NCBI GenBank assembly: GCA_019426215.1
Contig: CM033393.1
Span: 5,304,046-5,368,045, forward strand
Reading direction: 5' to 3'
Origin: Buddleja alternifolia
Lineage: Eukaryota; Streptophyta; Magnoliopsida; Lamiales; Scrophulariaceae
DNA length: 64,000 nt
The translations under genes were made by a program, and so were the position numbers. Position 1 is the first letter of the stretch. Each line of letters starts with the position of its first letter. The notes beneath the pieces were generated by a model. The model was not told where the DNA came from. It did no database searches and was given only the letters and a program-made list of their open reading frames with translations. Positions 11,101 to 22,256 of the stretch are shown in pieces.

Positions 11101-12221
11101 CCAACCCATGGGGAAGTCCAAAAAATGTTCTTTCAAATTGAAGAGGCAGCAAATGACAGTGAAATGCAAAAAATGTGGTAATCCAGGCCACAATCAGAAA
11201 AGTTGCCCTCCACTGAATGAAGAACATGCAGATTCAGCAAATCCAACTTTAGTTGATATTTTCAGTCAAGTCTTGATGGAGGAGGAGATAACAATTGGAG
11301 AAATCTTTGGAGATCCAACTGGTACTACCAATGCATCAGAGAAGTTGAAGGTAATATAATTCAAAATAATTTAGCATTTATATTTTAATACTTTTTTTTT
11401 ATATAGATGCTAACTTATGTGATTATGACACAGGTTAGGAAGAGGAATAAAAGTGATCAATTGCCATCAACAAGCAACATGGTACCAACAGGAAGAGTAA
11501 GTAAATGAGTTTTAAGTGTGATTATACACTTCCACCTATAATCTGTTAACTAATTTCATTTTCTACTTTATACCATAGGGAAGAATTTCAAAGAACAAAA
11601 ACACTGGACCAAAAACAAGAGTAAGACAAAAATGGATTTGTAGTTATTCAAAATATATGTCAATTTATTCCATTAACTAATTTATGGATTTTTGTATGAC
11701 ACAGGGAAGAATTTCAAAGAAGAAGCCATCCGCAATCAACATTGCACCGCATTTAGTTCCACCCATGGAAGTTGTTTCTAGTAAGATATATTAATTACAC
11801 TCCATCATTAATATACATTAAATACATTTTCATTCATTAATTCCAGTCAAAATATGTTATAGGTCAAGTAGTTGATCCAAGTCCAGTTCTTGATCTAAGT
11901 CAATCAGCTAATGCAAGCCAAGTAGTTGATCAAATTCTGAAAAATGATCAAACAATTGCATCAAAAGCGAAGGCCCCAATCTTAAAGGAAGGACCTACAA
12001 TGTTTCAACAGTTTCAGCAAAGCCATTTTCCAGTGGTGCAACAAAGGCCGAATATTAGAGCATCAACACCCTTTACTGGCATACAAGTCTTCCCACCAAA
12101 AGATCCTACACCAACATCCTTTCCAGTTGTAAAGAAGGATGGGAAAAAGTTTGTGCACTTGTCCAATTTGGCAGCTGTTGTGTCTGATGCAAATGACCAA
12201 ATTAACAAGAAGAAAAATTAA
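8105..12221 (+). CDS. MULE2 transposase (MuDR/MULE family, six exons)
   Basis: It catalyses cut-and-paste transposition. My exon model is 8105-8156, 8523-11350, 11434-11496, 11579-11620, 11705-11780 and 11863-12221. All introns are GT..AG with phases matching, giving about 1,139 aa. The start ATG at 8105 is needed because the long second exon has no ATG in frame before the PB1-like region (..FLTLCVYYGGKFQN..). In order the protein has: a PB1-like domain; an acidic linker; a GVGN repeat; the MuDR DNA-binding domain (coding about 9440-9690); and the MULE DDE core with D in GIDG (10040), D in MSDKQKG (10232) and E in NNGCECFN (10535). A SWIM zinc finger (CGC..CIH, about 10805-10855) and a CCHC zinc knuckle (CKKCGNPGHNQKSC, about 11162) follow. 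The last exons are basic then Gln-rich. No stop or frameshift is visible, so it looks functional. Confidence 0.93.
9121..9321 (+). repeat. in-frame 18-bp minisatellite encoding (xxGVGN)n
   Basis: Units built on GGTGTGGGTAAT repeat about ten times and encode six-residue units of the pattern x-x-G-V-G-N. It lies between the acidic linker and the DNA-binding domain of the MULE2 transposase and is probably a flexible spacer. Confidence 0.9.
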
Positions 12222-12678
12222 TTATTAGTCTAATAGGTGTTATCTTTTTGTTTGTAGTGCTAAACTCAAACAGAGCACTTATGTCCTTTTTGGATGTCTT
12301 TTGAACCATGTCTTTTGTGGATGTTGATGAATTTGGATTGTATTGCTATTAGATATATTTGGATATTGAGCTTTGCAAACTGATATAAATTAAGTGGGCT
12401 GGATGTTTGGAAATTTGATGATTTTGGTTAAGTATTGATGTTCTTTATACAAGGGACTCTAATTACTCTTTTAATGATCTTAACACACGCACACAACTAA
12501 CAATGATCAGGAATTTGGCATTGAAAAACATCTTCATTTATAATAATATTTAATATATTAATATCAAAGCATTAATTCCATCCATTACATCATCCACTAC
12601 AATTAGCAAAATAACTAGCCGAAAGAGCCACAACTAGGCAAAAAATGAGGCTCCTAACTGTGTTTCTTTAACACACAT
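12222..12678. other. convergent intergenic region of MULE2
   Basis: AT-rich DNA between the two convergent stop codons. I see no third gene. It presumably holds both 3' UTRs. Confidence 0.7.
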
Positions 12679-13095
12679 CTAAGAAGACCAAAATGATAGG
12701 AAGATACACCAAGACACAAAAAGGAGAAATTCCATCAGTTTTTTGGCCCTCTTCAAATCTGCAATCTCTTTCTCCATTTGAACCTTGGTGCGCCTCATAC
12801 CAGGTAAGATCATCATTGACCTAGAGCACATAGGGGGATCCTCCCATACGAAATAGTTGCACCCATTTCTCTACAACAACAAAATAATTTAGGTTAAAAT
12901 TTTGTGAAAATAAAATTCTTCAAATAATTACACACATAATACCTGGTAATTAGGGCATGAGTAAAACCTCCTCCCTGGATTAGCATCGGTCCAGGAGGTC
13001 TTCAAATAAGGCCTCAATCCGCAATGGCAGGTGGGGCCTCCATCTCCTTGTAGCTGATTTGCGAAAGAATTTGACGAGGTAGACATGCCTGCCAT
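12679..13095 (-). CDS. GRF-type zinc-finger, membrane-anchored small protein carried by MULE2
   Basis: Two exons (13095-12943 and 12870-12679) are joined by a GT..AG intron in phase 0 and give 114 aa. Exon 1 starts MAGMSTSSNS and contains CHCGLRPYLKTSWTDANPGR followed by RFYSCPN. Exon 2 adds GCNYFVWEDPPMC. Together these form the CxCG..NPGRRF..CP..C.YF.W pattern of GRF zinc fingers, a fold known to bind single-stranded nucleic acid in some proteins. A short charged helix (VQMEKEIADLKRAKK) and a hydrophobic C-terminal segment (EFLLFVSWCIFLSFW) follow. The layout matches small plant proteins annotated At4g04775-like, by recollection. It reads inward from the right TIR toward the transposase. 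Its role is unknown: it could be a helper of transposition or captured cargo. Confidence 0.85.
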
Positions 13096-13272
13096 TTTCT
13101 CTTCTATTGCTTTGGGGAGCAAATGAATTTTGTTCAATTGAAGAAGAATCTGCAGATATTTAATGGAGGGGGTAGTTTTGGTTTGGTGGGAAGCAAAAGA
13201 ATGCTTTAAATGAGTTGAAAAGACTTTCCCTCCAATAAAAAAACTAACCCGGTGAGTTAACTCAGGGGTCAA

Positions 13273-13423
13273 ACGAGTTTCCGGTGAAATTTGAATTTTT
13301 TCAATGTCAAGGACTGAGTTTGCAACTGAGTCGCAAGATAGGGGACTAATTATCCATGTGTCCGATATAGAGGACCAAATATCAAAAGAGGACAAATTAA
13401 AGGACTAAAAAAAAAATTTTCCC
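13273..13423 (-). repeat. MULE2 right TIR
   Basis: Mirror of the left TIR. It lies about 180 bp upstream of the GRF gene start and probably supplies its promoter (inference). Confidence 0.95.
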
Positions 13424-13433
13424 TATATAGTTT

Positions 13434-13922
13434 CAACCAATTCTTAACAAAAATATAAAACAATAAACATTAAATTTTTGAATGATGGTCGACTTCTCTA
13501 TATAGATTTGTTGATATCTTGTATTTTTTCTACTCAACAATATTTATTTACAGGTTTTAAGAAAAGTGATTGTTAATTATAATCATAATAAGTTTATAAA
13601 AGAAGTTTAAAGGCTTTTTCTTTACAATTCAACTTCTTTTCTTTTCCATTAGTTTTTGGTAATTGATTTGATAACTAAAACAAATTTAAATAAAGAGCTA
13701 ATCCAAAAAATGAACATATTCTAATTTCTAAAGCATTAATTAATATTTGCATAAACCCTCCATCTCCATCCACGTTCCTCTCTTTTCACCCTTTCCTTTT
13801 TATTATTGTTTCTGCACTCTTTCAATTCTTAAAACCCCAAAACCTTCATTTCATAAACCCCCATTTGCTTGGGACAAAAACAAAGAAAAGGAAGAAGATT
13901 TTTTGTCCATTCCACCATCAAC
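13434..13922. promoter_or_regulatory. COX15 upstream region and probable 5' UTR
   Basis: AT-rich to about 13740, then a CT-rich leader (13755-13860) typical of plant 5' UTRs, leading to the COX15 ATG at 13923. MULE2 ends only about 500 bp upstream of this start. I cannot place a TATA box with confidence. Confidence 0.5.
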
Positions 13923-16900
13923 ATGATTGAAAACAGATTGATTTCACTTGTGAGGAAAACCAAATCCCTAACCCAAAAATTGTCCTCGGAATGGAAAACC
14001 TTTTCAAATCCTTGTTGTGGATTCTCCCAATCAACCAGATTGTACTCTTCTTCATTTCCCAGATTATTATTTATTATTCCTTCTGCTTCTGCTAAAACCA
14101 CCTCTAACTCCATTGGATGTGGCTTAAGATCGTTGCTTCTTCCAAACAAGTACAGTAAGGTGTATTTCATTCATTTCTTTCTTTGTCTATTTATTAATTG
14201 CCTCTGTTTGTTATACTATATATTCATTTTGTGTGAATATTTAGGACCAGTAACCTGAAAATCTACTCTCTGTTACAAGTCCATGGGTTAAATTTGAACT
14301 TTTTAGTTTGCTGGATATAATTAATTATGTATCTGTTTAATATTTGTTAATCCATGAAAACATGTAACTCTTTCAATAATAAGTAAAAGTGTGATGAAAA
14401 GAAAAAGATTAGGCAATAAGAACTCCAAGGCCGATGAAGGCCCCAACCAAAGTTTGTCCTTTCGTCTTATAGGATTTGAAAACCTAAATTTTATGTTTTG
14501 AAAGAATGAAATTAAGTTTTTTTTTTTAAAAAAATCTTTTAGTTTTTCTTTTGGTATAACTTTGAATTGAGAAATGTATTGGTGGGACATATTATATTCA
14601 CTTTTTGGAAGGAGAGAAGTTCACAATTACACAATTAATACCCATCCACTGATTTCTTAAGTATGAGGAATATGTTAACTAAAATATTTAAATCCGAAAA
14701 CAATCTTAAGGAATAACAATATTAAATGCTTATAATTTAATGAAAGAGAAAGTGTGCTATAATTTAAATGATGAGCTTTTTGTTTCTTGTCAAAATATGT
14801 CCCTTTGGGAATCCATGGCTGGAGAATAAAATGATCTGATATGAGAAGAAAAATATAATTTAAACAGATGGAGAATCTAGTATAGTTGTGTACACATTCG
14901 GCTTTGGACGTTTTAGTCAAAATTCCACACAACCTGATATAGGTGAGTTACACATGACATTATGTGGTGGTCTGAATATCCTTCCAAACTGAGTGGTTTG
15001 ATTCGGTCGGCTTTAACTTTTTGTCAGTCGCATTGGTGGGTCTATGAGATGATTAAAAGAAGTTCCTCTAAGTTTCATCTTCAATGGATTAAAAGAAGTT
15101 CCTCTAAGTTTCATCTCCAAACTGAGTGGTTTGATTCGGTCGGCTTTAACTTTTTGTCAGTCGCATTGGTGGGTCTATGAGATGATTAAAAGAAGTTCCT
15201 CTAAGTTTCATCTTCTCATTGTTTCCTTTGCTTGAAGCAAATGAAAATCTTGAGTGTACCTAATTACAATATTCCATTTTTATATTGAAAAAATATTAAC
15301 AGAATTAATCTTTTGTATGGTTGGTATTCCATCAACATATATACAAATCAAACAAGACAATTGAAACCACATATAGCAAGTCATGCTTGTGTATGAGTAA
15401 ATATAAATTTAGTAAAAACGCAAGTAAAATTAGTGCTGATTGGAAGTGGCAAGTGGAGAGGAAAGAAGAAAAACATGTGTATTGTATAATAGAGATGGAA
15501 GTTTATGTCCATGCAATGGGCGGGTCGGGTGTAAAACGGGTTTTATTATTGAACCCGCCACCCGACCCGGCTTTTGTGGACTGTAAAATAAACAATCTGC
15601 CATTACAAATAATCTTGAAAGTTGAAACCGATGCTACTTAGACGTTTCGGATCCGTTAGAGTGGGTTTATGTGCACCCCTAGGTTTTCATAAAGAAGCTA
15701 GAAATGTGACTTCTTGTCTTGAGTTATGTCAGCCATCTCATTTTTAATACATAGCCACAGTCAATCATACAGTACCAATTCATGCAAATGAGTATCTGAT
15801 AACTTATGTTTGGGTAACCTGAGCAAGACTTTGCAATCATCCATAGTCAACGTTTTTCTTGCAGCCTCACTTTAACTTTTTCTTTAACTCTGGTAGAGCA
15901 TCTATTCTAATTTTTCCAAACGTTTGTGGGATTTGCTTGTGCATTAGTGTTTTATAAGACACTTAAATTGTTAAAATATGATTGTCGTTCTATTTTCAGA
16001 ACTTGTATAAGCCATCATTCAGGAATTTCTCCACGACGGCATCCATATCTGCAAAAAATGCAGAAGGATTGAAGCTTCTTGTAACTGCTGGGCCCCATGC
16101 TCAGAAAGCAGTTGGTATTTGGCTTTTTGCATCTGCGGCATGGGTCTTTAGTATGGTGGTGCTCGGTGGTGTCACACGATTGACAAGATCTGGCCTTTCA
16201 ATGACTGACTGGAAATTCACTGGTGGTCTTCCTCCTCTCTCCGATGAAGAATGGTTGCATGAATTTGAAAAGTACAAGCAATCCCCCGAATACAAGCGGT
16301 TAGTTCAAGTGTCACTACGTGTGCTTTGTTTTTGTTCTCTACTAATTTACCTTTTCCAGCAATTTGAGATTGCATAATCAGAGAGCTACATAATTTGCTT
16401 AATGAATTATGCAAATTAATTGTGCAAGAAAATTCATAAACTGCTAATGCTTATGCATGGCATTTTCTATATTGACGGTATAAAGTTGCTACTAGATATT
16501 TGTCTGTGTAGTTTCCTTTCCTTATATTGACCAACTCTGTGATGGTAATTGTTAAAATTACGCATTTGGTGAGTTTAATCCATTCTTGATCATTGCAGAG
16601 TAAATAAGGGGATGAATCTTGCTGATTTTAAGTTTATATTTTGGATGGAGTATGCTCACCGTATGTGGGGAAGGGCACTGGGTATAATGTTTGCACTACC
16701 CTTCTCATACTTTCTTCGGAAAGGGTATATTACACCCCGGTTGGGATTCAGGCTCTCTGGACTATTTGCTCTTGGTGCTGGACAGGGACTAATTGGGTGG
16801 TGGATGGTTAAGAGTGGTTTAGAGGTAACAGCTAACAAGCATTACAAAATTAATATCGTTAACTTAGGGGGCGTTTGGCTAAGCTTATTTTAAAGTGCTT

Positions 16901-19900
16901 ATAAGCTCTTGTAAGATGTTTTTGGAGCTTATAAGCTCTTTATCTTATAAGCTGTTAAAAATAAATTGGAGTTTCCTGAATTATCTTTTAGGAGTTTATA
17001 AATTTTGACTGTTGTTTTTTCAATATAATTTTGAGAGCTTGTAAATTGTTTTATCAAAAAAATTACCAAACACATTATAAGAGCTTATAAGTTTTCAAAT
17101 AGCTTATAAGCTCTCAAATAGCTTATAAGTTGTTTTCAAGAGCTTACAAGCTCAGTCAAACACCCTCTTAGATAGAGCTCTTTAATAATGTAATAAACTC
17201 CCTCTTTCAGGACCCAATATCCGAGTATGTTGAACCAAGGGTAAGCCCGTATCGCCTCGCAGCTCATTTAACTTCAGCATTTGTTATTTACTCTGGGCTG
17301 TTTTGGACGGCCCTTTCTGTTGTTATGCCTGAACCTCCTGCGGAGTCTGTAGCCTGGGTTCAAGGGGCAGCAAAAGTCAAACGTATTGCTCTGCCTGTAA
17401 CTGTTCTTGTTGGGATCACTGCCGTCTCAGGAGCATTTGTTGCTGGAAATGATGCTGTATGTGACTAGACTTTCCTTTTTACACTCTTTATAGATGTCCT
17501 CTCTGATATGATTTCATATCAGCTGTGTTTGATATTTTCAGGGACGTGCCTTTAATACTTTTCCGAAGATGGGTGATGCGTGGATTCCGGAGGATGTATT
17601 AAGCCTGAAGCCTCTAATGCGCAATTTCTTTGAAAATACAGCTACCGTGCAGGTAATTATTCTTCATGAATATTAGAAATGATTATTGAGGAATGGAATG
17701 TGTGAATAGATAAATAAGAAAAATTAAACAATTTAGTGTGATGATCAGTAGTAAATAAGAAAAATTAAACCCCTAGTTGTAGTGTAGTGATCAGAAGGTA
17801 TATAAAAAGCTAAAGTGATGAGCACTTAGCTACTTAATATTTTTCTCGGGTTGAGATACTTTATGTTTCTTCAGTGGGTAGATAGATTATCACTTTTCCT
17901 TTTGCTGGTAAAACATTTCAACACTACCTATGTCTTGGCAATTCATGCCTGGTATTGCTAGAATGCTACTCACTCAAATTTGACGTGAAAATTTAGAAGG
18001 GATTCAATTTATTGAGGAACTTAGATCCAAGCCCCAACGGATTCGAGAAACCTTGAATTCTCAAGATTTCAAATATGTACTCTTAAAAATATTTTCTGCT
18101 AGATAGAAGAACCATAAACCTTTCAGATAAAAAGACTTTATTTTGGTCGAACAGATTTGCCCGGCAGCATTTATTTTGGGTTGAGAATAAGCTCTAAAGA
18201 GTAAAGATCAAGAAAAATGGAAAATTCATTCAGCAGCTCAACAGTTAAATCATTTGACTCAGCGGTTTATTTCACAGTTGTACTCTTTTTGACCTTGTAT
18301 TAAGTTTTAAAACATCGTGACATTAATCCTAATTATACAACTTTTCTCGGTTAACTATTATATTGCATAATCAGTGAAAGTATTCTAAATGTGGTAAATA
18401 AGATTTACTTTCTTTCATATATTAGTTGTTTTCTGTTTTCGCATCTAGTGTTCAAGAAACGAGCTCATATGATATGGAACTATATTTGTGATAAAATTAG
18501 CATCACGGTTCAAACACGTTTAAACAATGACTGATAATACAGCTTGATGAATGCTTTAAGCCATGGCTTAGTTCAAAAATATTGGTTTAGATCAACCGAC
18601 TTCATGGCCTCGTTAATGAAATTCGACTACACTGCAATCAGTAAATAATTAATAAAACGTGATTTTGAACAACTCTTGCAAGGAAAAAGACCTTATAAAA
18701 CATTTTAATACATGAAGATGGTGAATCTTATATTTTATTAATGTGGTGGTCTGGTACTTGGAAAAACACTATGGTAGTGCCGTACTGCCGTTGCTATATC
18801 TGCTGGGGAATCGAAACTCTCCTGGCTAACATGCTATGAGAAAGTATAATTAGTACACGCATCATCATCTTCCACTCGTTAAATATTTGAGACGTTGATC
18901 ATTTATTTTTACATCCTTGTGCGGCATTTCATCTTGGAACTCTACTTTTTAAATGCAAATTCAATGAGTTACGGATATTATGTTGCTGATGTTTTCTTCA
19001 CTTTTGTATATCAGCTTGACCATCGGATACTCGCTACTGCAACGTTATTTTCTATTGGTGGGCTGTGGTGGTCAAGTAGAAAAGTTGATGTACATCCTGC
19101 AATACGGTCTTTAATTGGAAGCACTTTGGGTATGGCAGCTCTTCAGGTACTCAGATCCACTTCCTTGTCTTGCCTTATATAGTAGTATAATGATCTTGAA
19201 GGGTGTTTGGCCGAGATTATAAGCTCCTTATAAAGATCTTACAAAGCGTTTGACAGCGTTTTTGGTAAAATAACTTATAAGCTCTTAAAAATAGAAGTTG
19301 TGAGGAGCTCCTAAAAACTAAGCTAGGAGACCCCAAACTATAGTGTAAGATCTTCTAAGATAGAGAACTTATAAGCTCAAAAGATCTGGTAAACTCTTTA
19401 AAATAAGCTTAGCCAAACACCCTCTTAGTTTGATTTTGGTTTGTCATTGGGATTAGCCTAGATGAGTCATGAATAGATGAGCTTCCAATAGATTGTGGTT
19501 AGGTATATAATTCTGGTGTTTACTTTACACTGGATAAAGATACGGATACAGTCCATAATTTTGAGATGATGTAAGATCCAAGCTTTATTTAACATGCGTT
19601 TGCGAAGCTTTATTAACTTCTTGAAAACTCATAAGATGTCTGGTGTTTGGTGAAAGTATTAGCGGAGGAGCTTATAAACTCAAAGATATTAAGATTTTAT
19701 AAACTCCTTAGTACGTCAACGTATATATAGATCTTAAGGAGTCCTAAGTTAACTCGAAAAGTTAATTAATAAAACAAGTTTAACTCGAGTATTTTAGTTC
19801 TGAAGCCCTTCTTATCCCACCCGAACTGAGTCTAAATAAATCATTTTGCATCTTTTTCTTCCTTTCATTCATTTATTTATATTTTCAGTGTTGGGGTGTA

Positions 19901-20118
19901 ACTAAATAATATCCACTGTTATTCTCTTCTTTGCTTCTGTGCAGGTTACTTTGGGTATATCAACTCTTCTCTCATACGTTCCGGTGTCACTGGGCACTGC
20001 GCATCAGGCTGGAGCTCTAACCCTTTTAACACTAATGATTCTTCTCAACCACACTTTGCGACGCCCTTCATTACAACTTCTCAAATCACTTCCTTTAGTA
20101 GCTAAAACAGCCTCATAG
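13923..20118 (+). CDS. COX15: COX15, haem A synthase (cytochrome c oxidase assembly)
   Basis: Converts haem O to haem A in the mitochondrial inner membrane for cytochrome c oxidase. The seven exons 13923-14159, 16000-16298, 16599-16824, 17211-17456, 17542-17652, 19015-19146 and 19945-20118 join in phase to 474 aa. Exon 1 encodes a basic, Ser/Thr-rich leader, fitting a mitochondrial transit peptide, and the first ATG was chosen. Family hallmarks follow: GGVTRLTRSGLSMTDWK, then four conserved His contexts, EYAHRMWGR, RLAAHL, LDHRILA and GTAHQAG, which supply haem ligands in COX15/CtaA proteins. Also visible are FNTFPKMGD and several hydrophobic membrane helices. Length is normal for plants. Introns 1 and 5 are long (about 1.8 and 1.4 kb), and introns 1, 3 and 6 contain MITE-like insertions. 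No defect is seen. Confidence 0.96.
14983..15213. repeat. tandem duplication in COX15 intron 1
   Basis: A block starting CCAAACTGAGTGGTTTGATT at 14983 recurs at 15117 (period 134 bp) almost unchanged. A sub-block ATTAAAAGAAGTTCCTCTAA occurs three times (about 15051, 15088, 15185). It is purely intronic. Confidence 0.9.
15500..15683. mobile_element. small hAT-like MITE in COX15 intron 1 (tentative)
   Basis: Contains GGGCGGGTCGGGT followed by its inverted form CCACCCGACCCGG, and ends TGTGCACCCCTAG. This composition is common in short non-autonomous hAT elements of plants. The left end is degenerate and no target duplication is clear. Confidence 0.45.
16867..17167. mobile_element. Tourist-like (PIF/Harbinger) MITE in COX15 intron 3
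   Basis: 301 bp with inverted ends: GGGGGCGTTTGGCTAAGCTT at the left and the complement of GAGGGTGTTTGACTGAGCTT at the right. It is flanked by TTA on both sides (16864-16866, 17168-17170), the PIF/Harbinger target duplication. The interior has many TTATAAGCT units in both orientations, giving strong fold-back potential. Confidence 0.85.
19199..19426. mobile_element. second Tourist-like MITE, COX15 intron 6
   Basis: Starts AGGGTGTTTGGCCGAG and ends with the inverse motif AAGCTTAGCCAAACACCCTC followed by TTA. The interior shares the TTATAAGCTC motif with the intron 3 copy, so both belong to one family. The left target duplication is eroded. Confidence 0.7.
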
Positions 20119-21297
20119 TTTAGGCTCTGATTATTTCTTTTTTTTGAGAATGACTCTGATTGTTACTTAATTACAATACATTTTATGTAATTCTTTCATT
20201 ATGCCACAATAATTATCCAGTTATCCAGTTGTTGCCTGTGGCTACATAGTGATGGAATTTTCATTCTTGCGACTTGAGAGGCGTCAATTTGTAACCTATT
20301 GTACTGGAGTGCCATTGATATGTTGTCACTGGATTAATATATTCTTCTTTAAAATGACTTTGCTTTCGTTTAGTTGAACTTCTTGTCTATTGGTTATATG
20401 TACAGTTTTGCGCTCATTGCATATGCTATTACTTCTTATAATTCAGATTAATATAAATATGAACTATAAGGTACTAAGACTCGTAAAATTTATCAAGAAA
20501 GGAAAGGCGTCACATTTTTGTTCGTTATTCTTAAGATGGAATGATTTCATTTTGCGTATCCTACTTGTACACACTTTCCAATTTAATCCCCCACTTATTG
20601 ACCTTGTTAGATAGGGTCCTTAGGCCTCAACTTTTTTGTCAAATATAATCCTTCGTCAAGTTTTCCATCGCAATGAAAATGGTTGGTGGTTTAGTTTAAT
20701 AAAAAAAGAAATTGTGTTTTGTATCCTCAAAACATTGTTTTGACTCTTTCCACCAGAAAATCATTAATAAATTTTACAATCAAATCATTGTTTGCTGGTA
20801 AGCACACCCCAGATCAGGGTGCACCTTGAGCCGGGCCACCTCAAAGCACACTCGACTCGACTTGAGCTACATGAACTCAAACTCCTGGCTCGAGCCAAAT
20901 TTCCTTTGCTTGAAGCTCTCTATATTAATCATCTATACCATATATAGTTGAAGAGAGGCTTAGAGAAATCATATTTTAGATTGACCATGATTTTGGTGTA
21001 ACATATGAATAATTATTATGTGAATTGAGTGTTCATATACCAAAAGTTGTTATAGTGCCTGGCACTTGATCTGTTTTGATTTGATGAGGTAACAGAATTA
21101 TAAGAATATGGTTCATGAAACCAAGTGTAGTGGATTATTACGCATGATTTCTCATCTCTATTTTTCTTTTATTACATTAATTTTATTTTCCCTCTCTTTC
21201 TTTTTTCTATTTGTATTTTCTTCTCTCATTTTATTTTATTTTAAACTTAAATCAAATTTTGTTCAAAAAACTCCAAATCAATTTATATATTTTTGCA
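20119..21297. other. COX15 3' flank, no gene seen
   Basis: Probable COX15 3' UTR up to about 20,350, then AT-rich DNA. A degenerate stretch near 20,830-20,910 repeats CTCGA-type words. Short open frames here show no domain. Confidence 0.6.
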
Positions 21298-22026
21298 ATA
21301 GCTACGGGTACGGGTACGATACGATACGGACACGGCGACACAAATTTCAAAAAATCTTAAGATACGATACGACATGAATACGTGATTATATATAAATTAT
21401 TTAAATAAGTATATATATATATATGTGTGTGTGTGTATATGTATGTAAAGTCTTGTGCATTAATAACATTTTTTTTTTTTTAACAAAAAGCAAATTTAAA
21501 TGGCATATGTGTAAATATCGAAGGAATGAGCTTGAATTAATTAATTAATTGAAGCCTGCTTGTTTAGTGTTCAACCCCAGGCTCCCAGCACGGTGTCAGC
21601 AAAATAAAAGCAAAAACAAAAGGAAAGAAATGTAAAAGAGAAGTCTGAGTAAACCCTAATAAATTCTGTATTTCATCTCTCCGCCGCAAAACCTATTTTC
21701 CCCCTTTTCATCTCTCTCCATTATTTCTTCTCAGCTTTACACCACTCCATAACCTCCACCCAGCTTAATCAAACTCCAAGAGTATTTCTTCTATCACGAC
21801 CGCCGTCATCTCTATCACCGCCGTCGTCATCGCATCTTCTTCTTCCGTTTCAACCTCTATCACGACTGCCGTGCTCACCACCACCCTGTCGGTAGATACC
21901 GTGTCCAATTTGGATTTTTATTTTTTTTCACATGCACCGATACGCGTCGGATACGTATCCCACGCATATCCGTGTCCGGGGCGTATCGGATACTGCATCT
22001 GGATGAAAATATGCGTATCCGTGCTT
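21298..22026. repeat. GATACG-rich arms bracketing a CCG-rich segment (possible DNA transposon)
   Basis: A GGGTACGATACGATACGG-type cluster (21305-21395) and a second cluster (21935-22026) with GATACGCGTCGGATACGTAT and GCGTATCGGATAC words flank about 550 bp. That interval includes a CT/CCG-rich, 5'-UTR-like stretch (21660-21900). A similar word set (TGTCCAACATGTATCCGAC) recurs at 25016 inside TFB2 intron 1. The arms look like related transposon ends, but I cannot align full TIRs. Confidence 0.4.
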
Positions 22027-22256
22027 CCTCTCTCTCTACTCTCAGTCTCACTCGTCACGTACGCCCAAACAGAACACTCCCCCGCCTGAAGCCTAGGCCA
22101 CCACATAACCCATCGTCCGCCGCCGCCGGAAAACTACCACACCTCTCCATCAGACTCACCCCCAAGCCACGCCGTCTCAGCCCGCGCCTCTGAAATCGCG
22201 CATTACCGCCGCGCGAGGCCTCCACCGCCACCGCCACCTTTTCTTTTCGCTGGTAA
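22027..22256 (+). promoter_or_regulatory. possible TFB2 leader exon
   Basis: A CT-rich then GC-rich stretch (CCGCCGCCGCCGG, CCACCGCCACCGCCACC) ends at TTCGCTG|GTAAAC, a good splice donor at about 22252. No coding frame is convincing. It resembles a plant 5' UTR with a leader intron running to an acceptor upstream of the TFB2 ATG. This is inference, to be tested with transcripts. Confidence 0.4.

Larger units (their letters stand above)
7633..13423 (+). mobile_element. MULE2: apparently complete, autonomous Mutator-like element
   Basis: The 151-bp TIRs (7633-7783 and 13273-13423) begin GGGAAAATTTTTTTTTTAGT and differ at only about two positions, which points to recent insertion. A perfect 10-bp target duplication TATATAGTTT lies at 7623-7632 and 13424-13433. 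The element carries two genes reading inward from opposite TIRs: an intact six-exon MuDR/MULE transposase (8105-12221, plus) and a two-exon GRF zinc-finger gene (12679-13095, minus). The stop codons are about 460 bp apart. It sits only 18 bp to the right of MULE1, and the two target duplications overlap by two bases. Everything needed for mobility seems present; activity is not shown by sequence alone. Confidence 0.95.

Noticed and set aside
12928..13395. 155-codon minus-strand frame extending the GRF protein upstream
   Set aside because: Its upstream part is TIR sequence and it opens with a non-ATG codon. The ATG at 13095 gives the expected small GRF protein.
13869..13922. upstream in-frame extension of COX15
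   Set aside because: It would start at TTG; the first ATG in frame is 13923.
15321..15641. 106-codon open frame in COX15 intron 1
   Set aside because: It spans a MITE-like segment and lies inside an intron; no family features.
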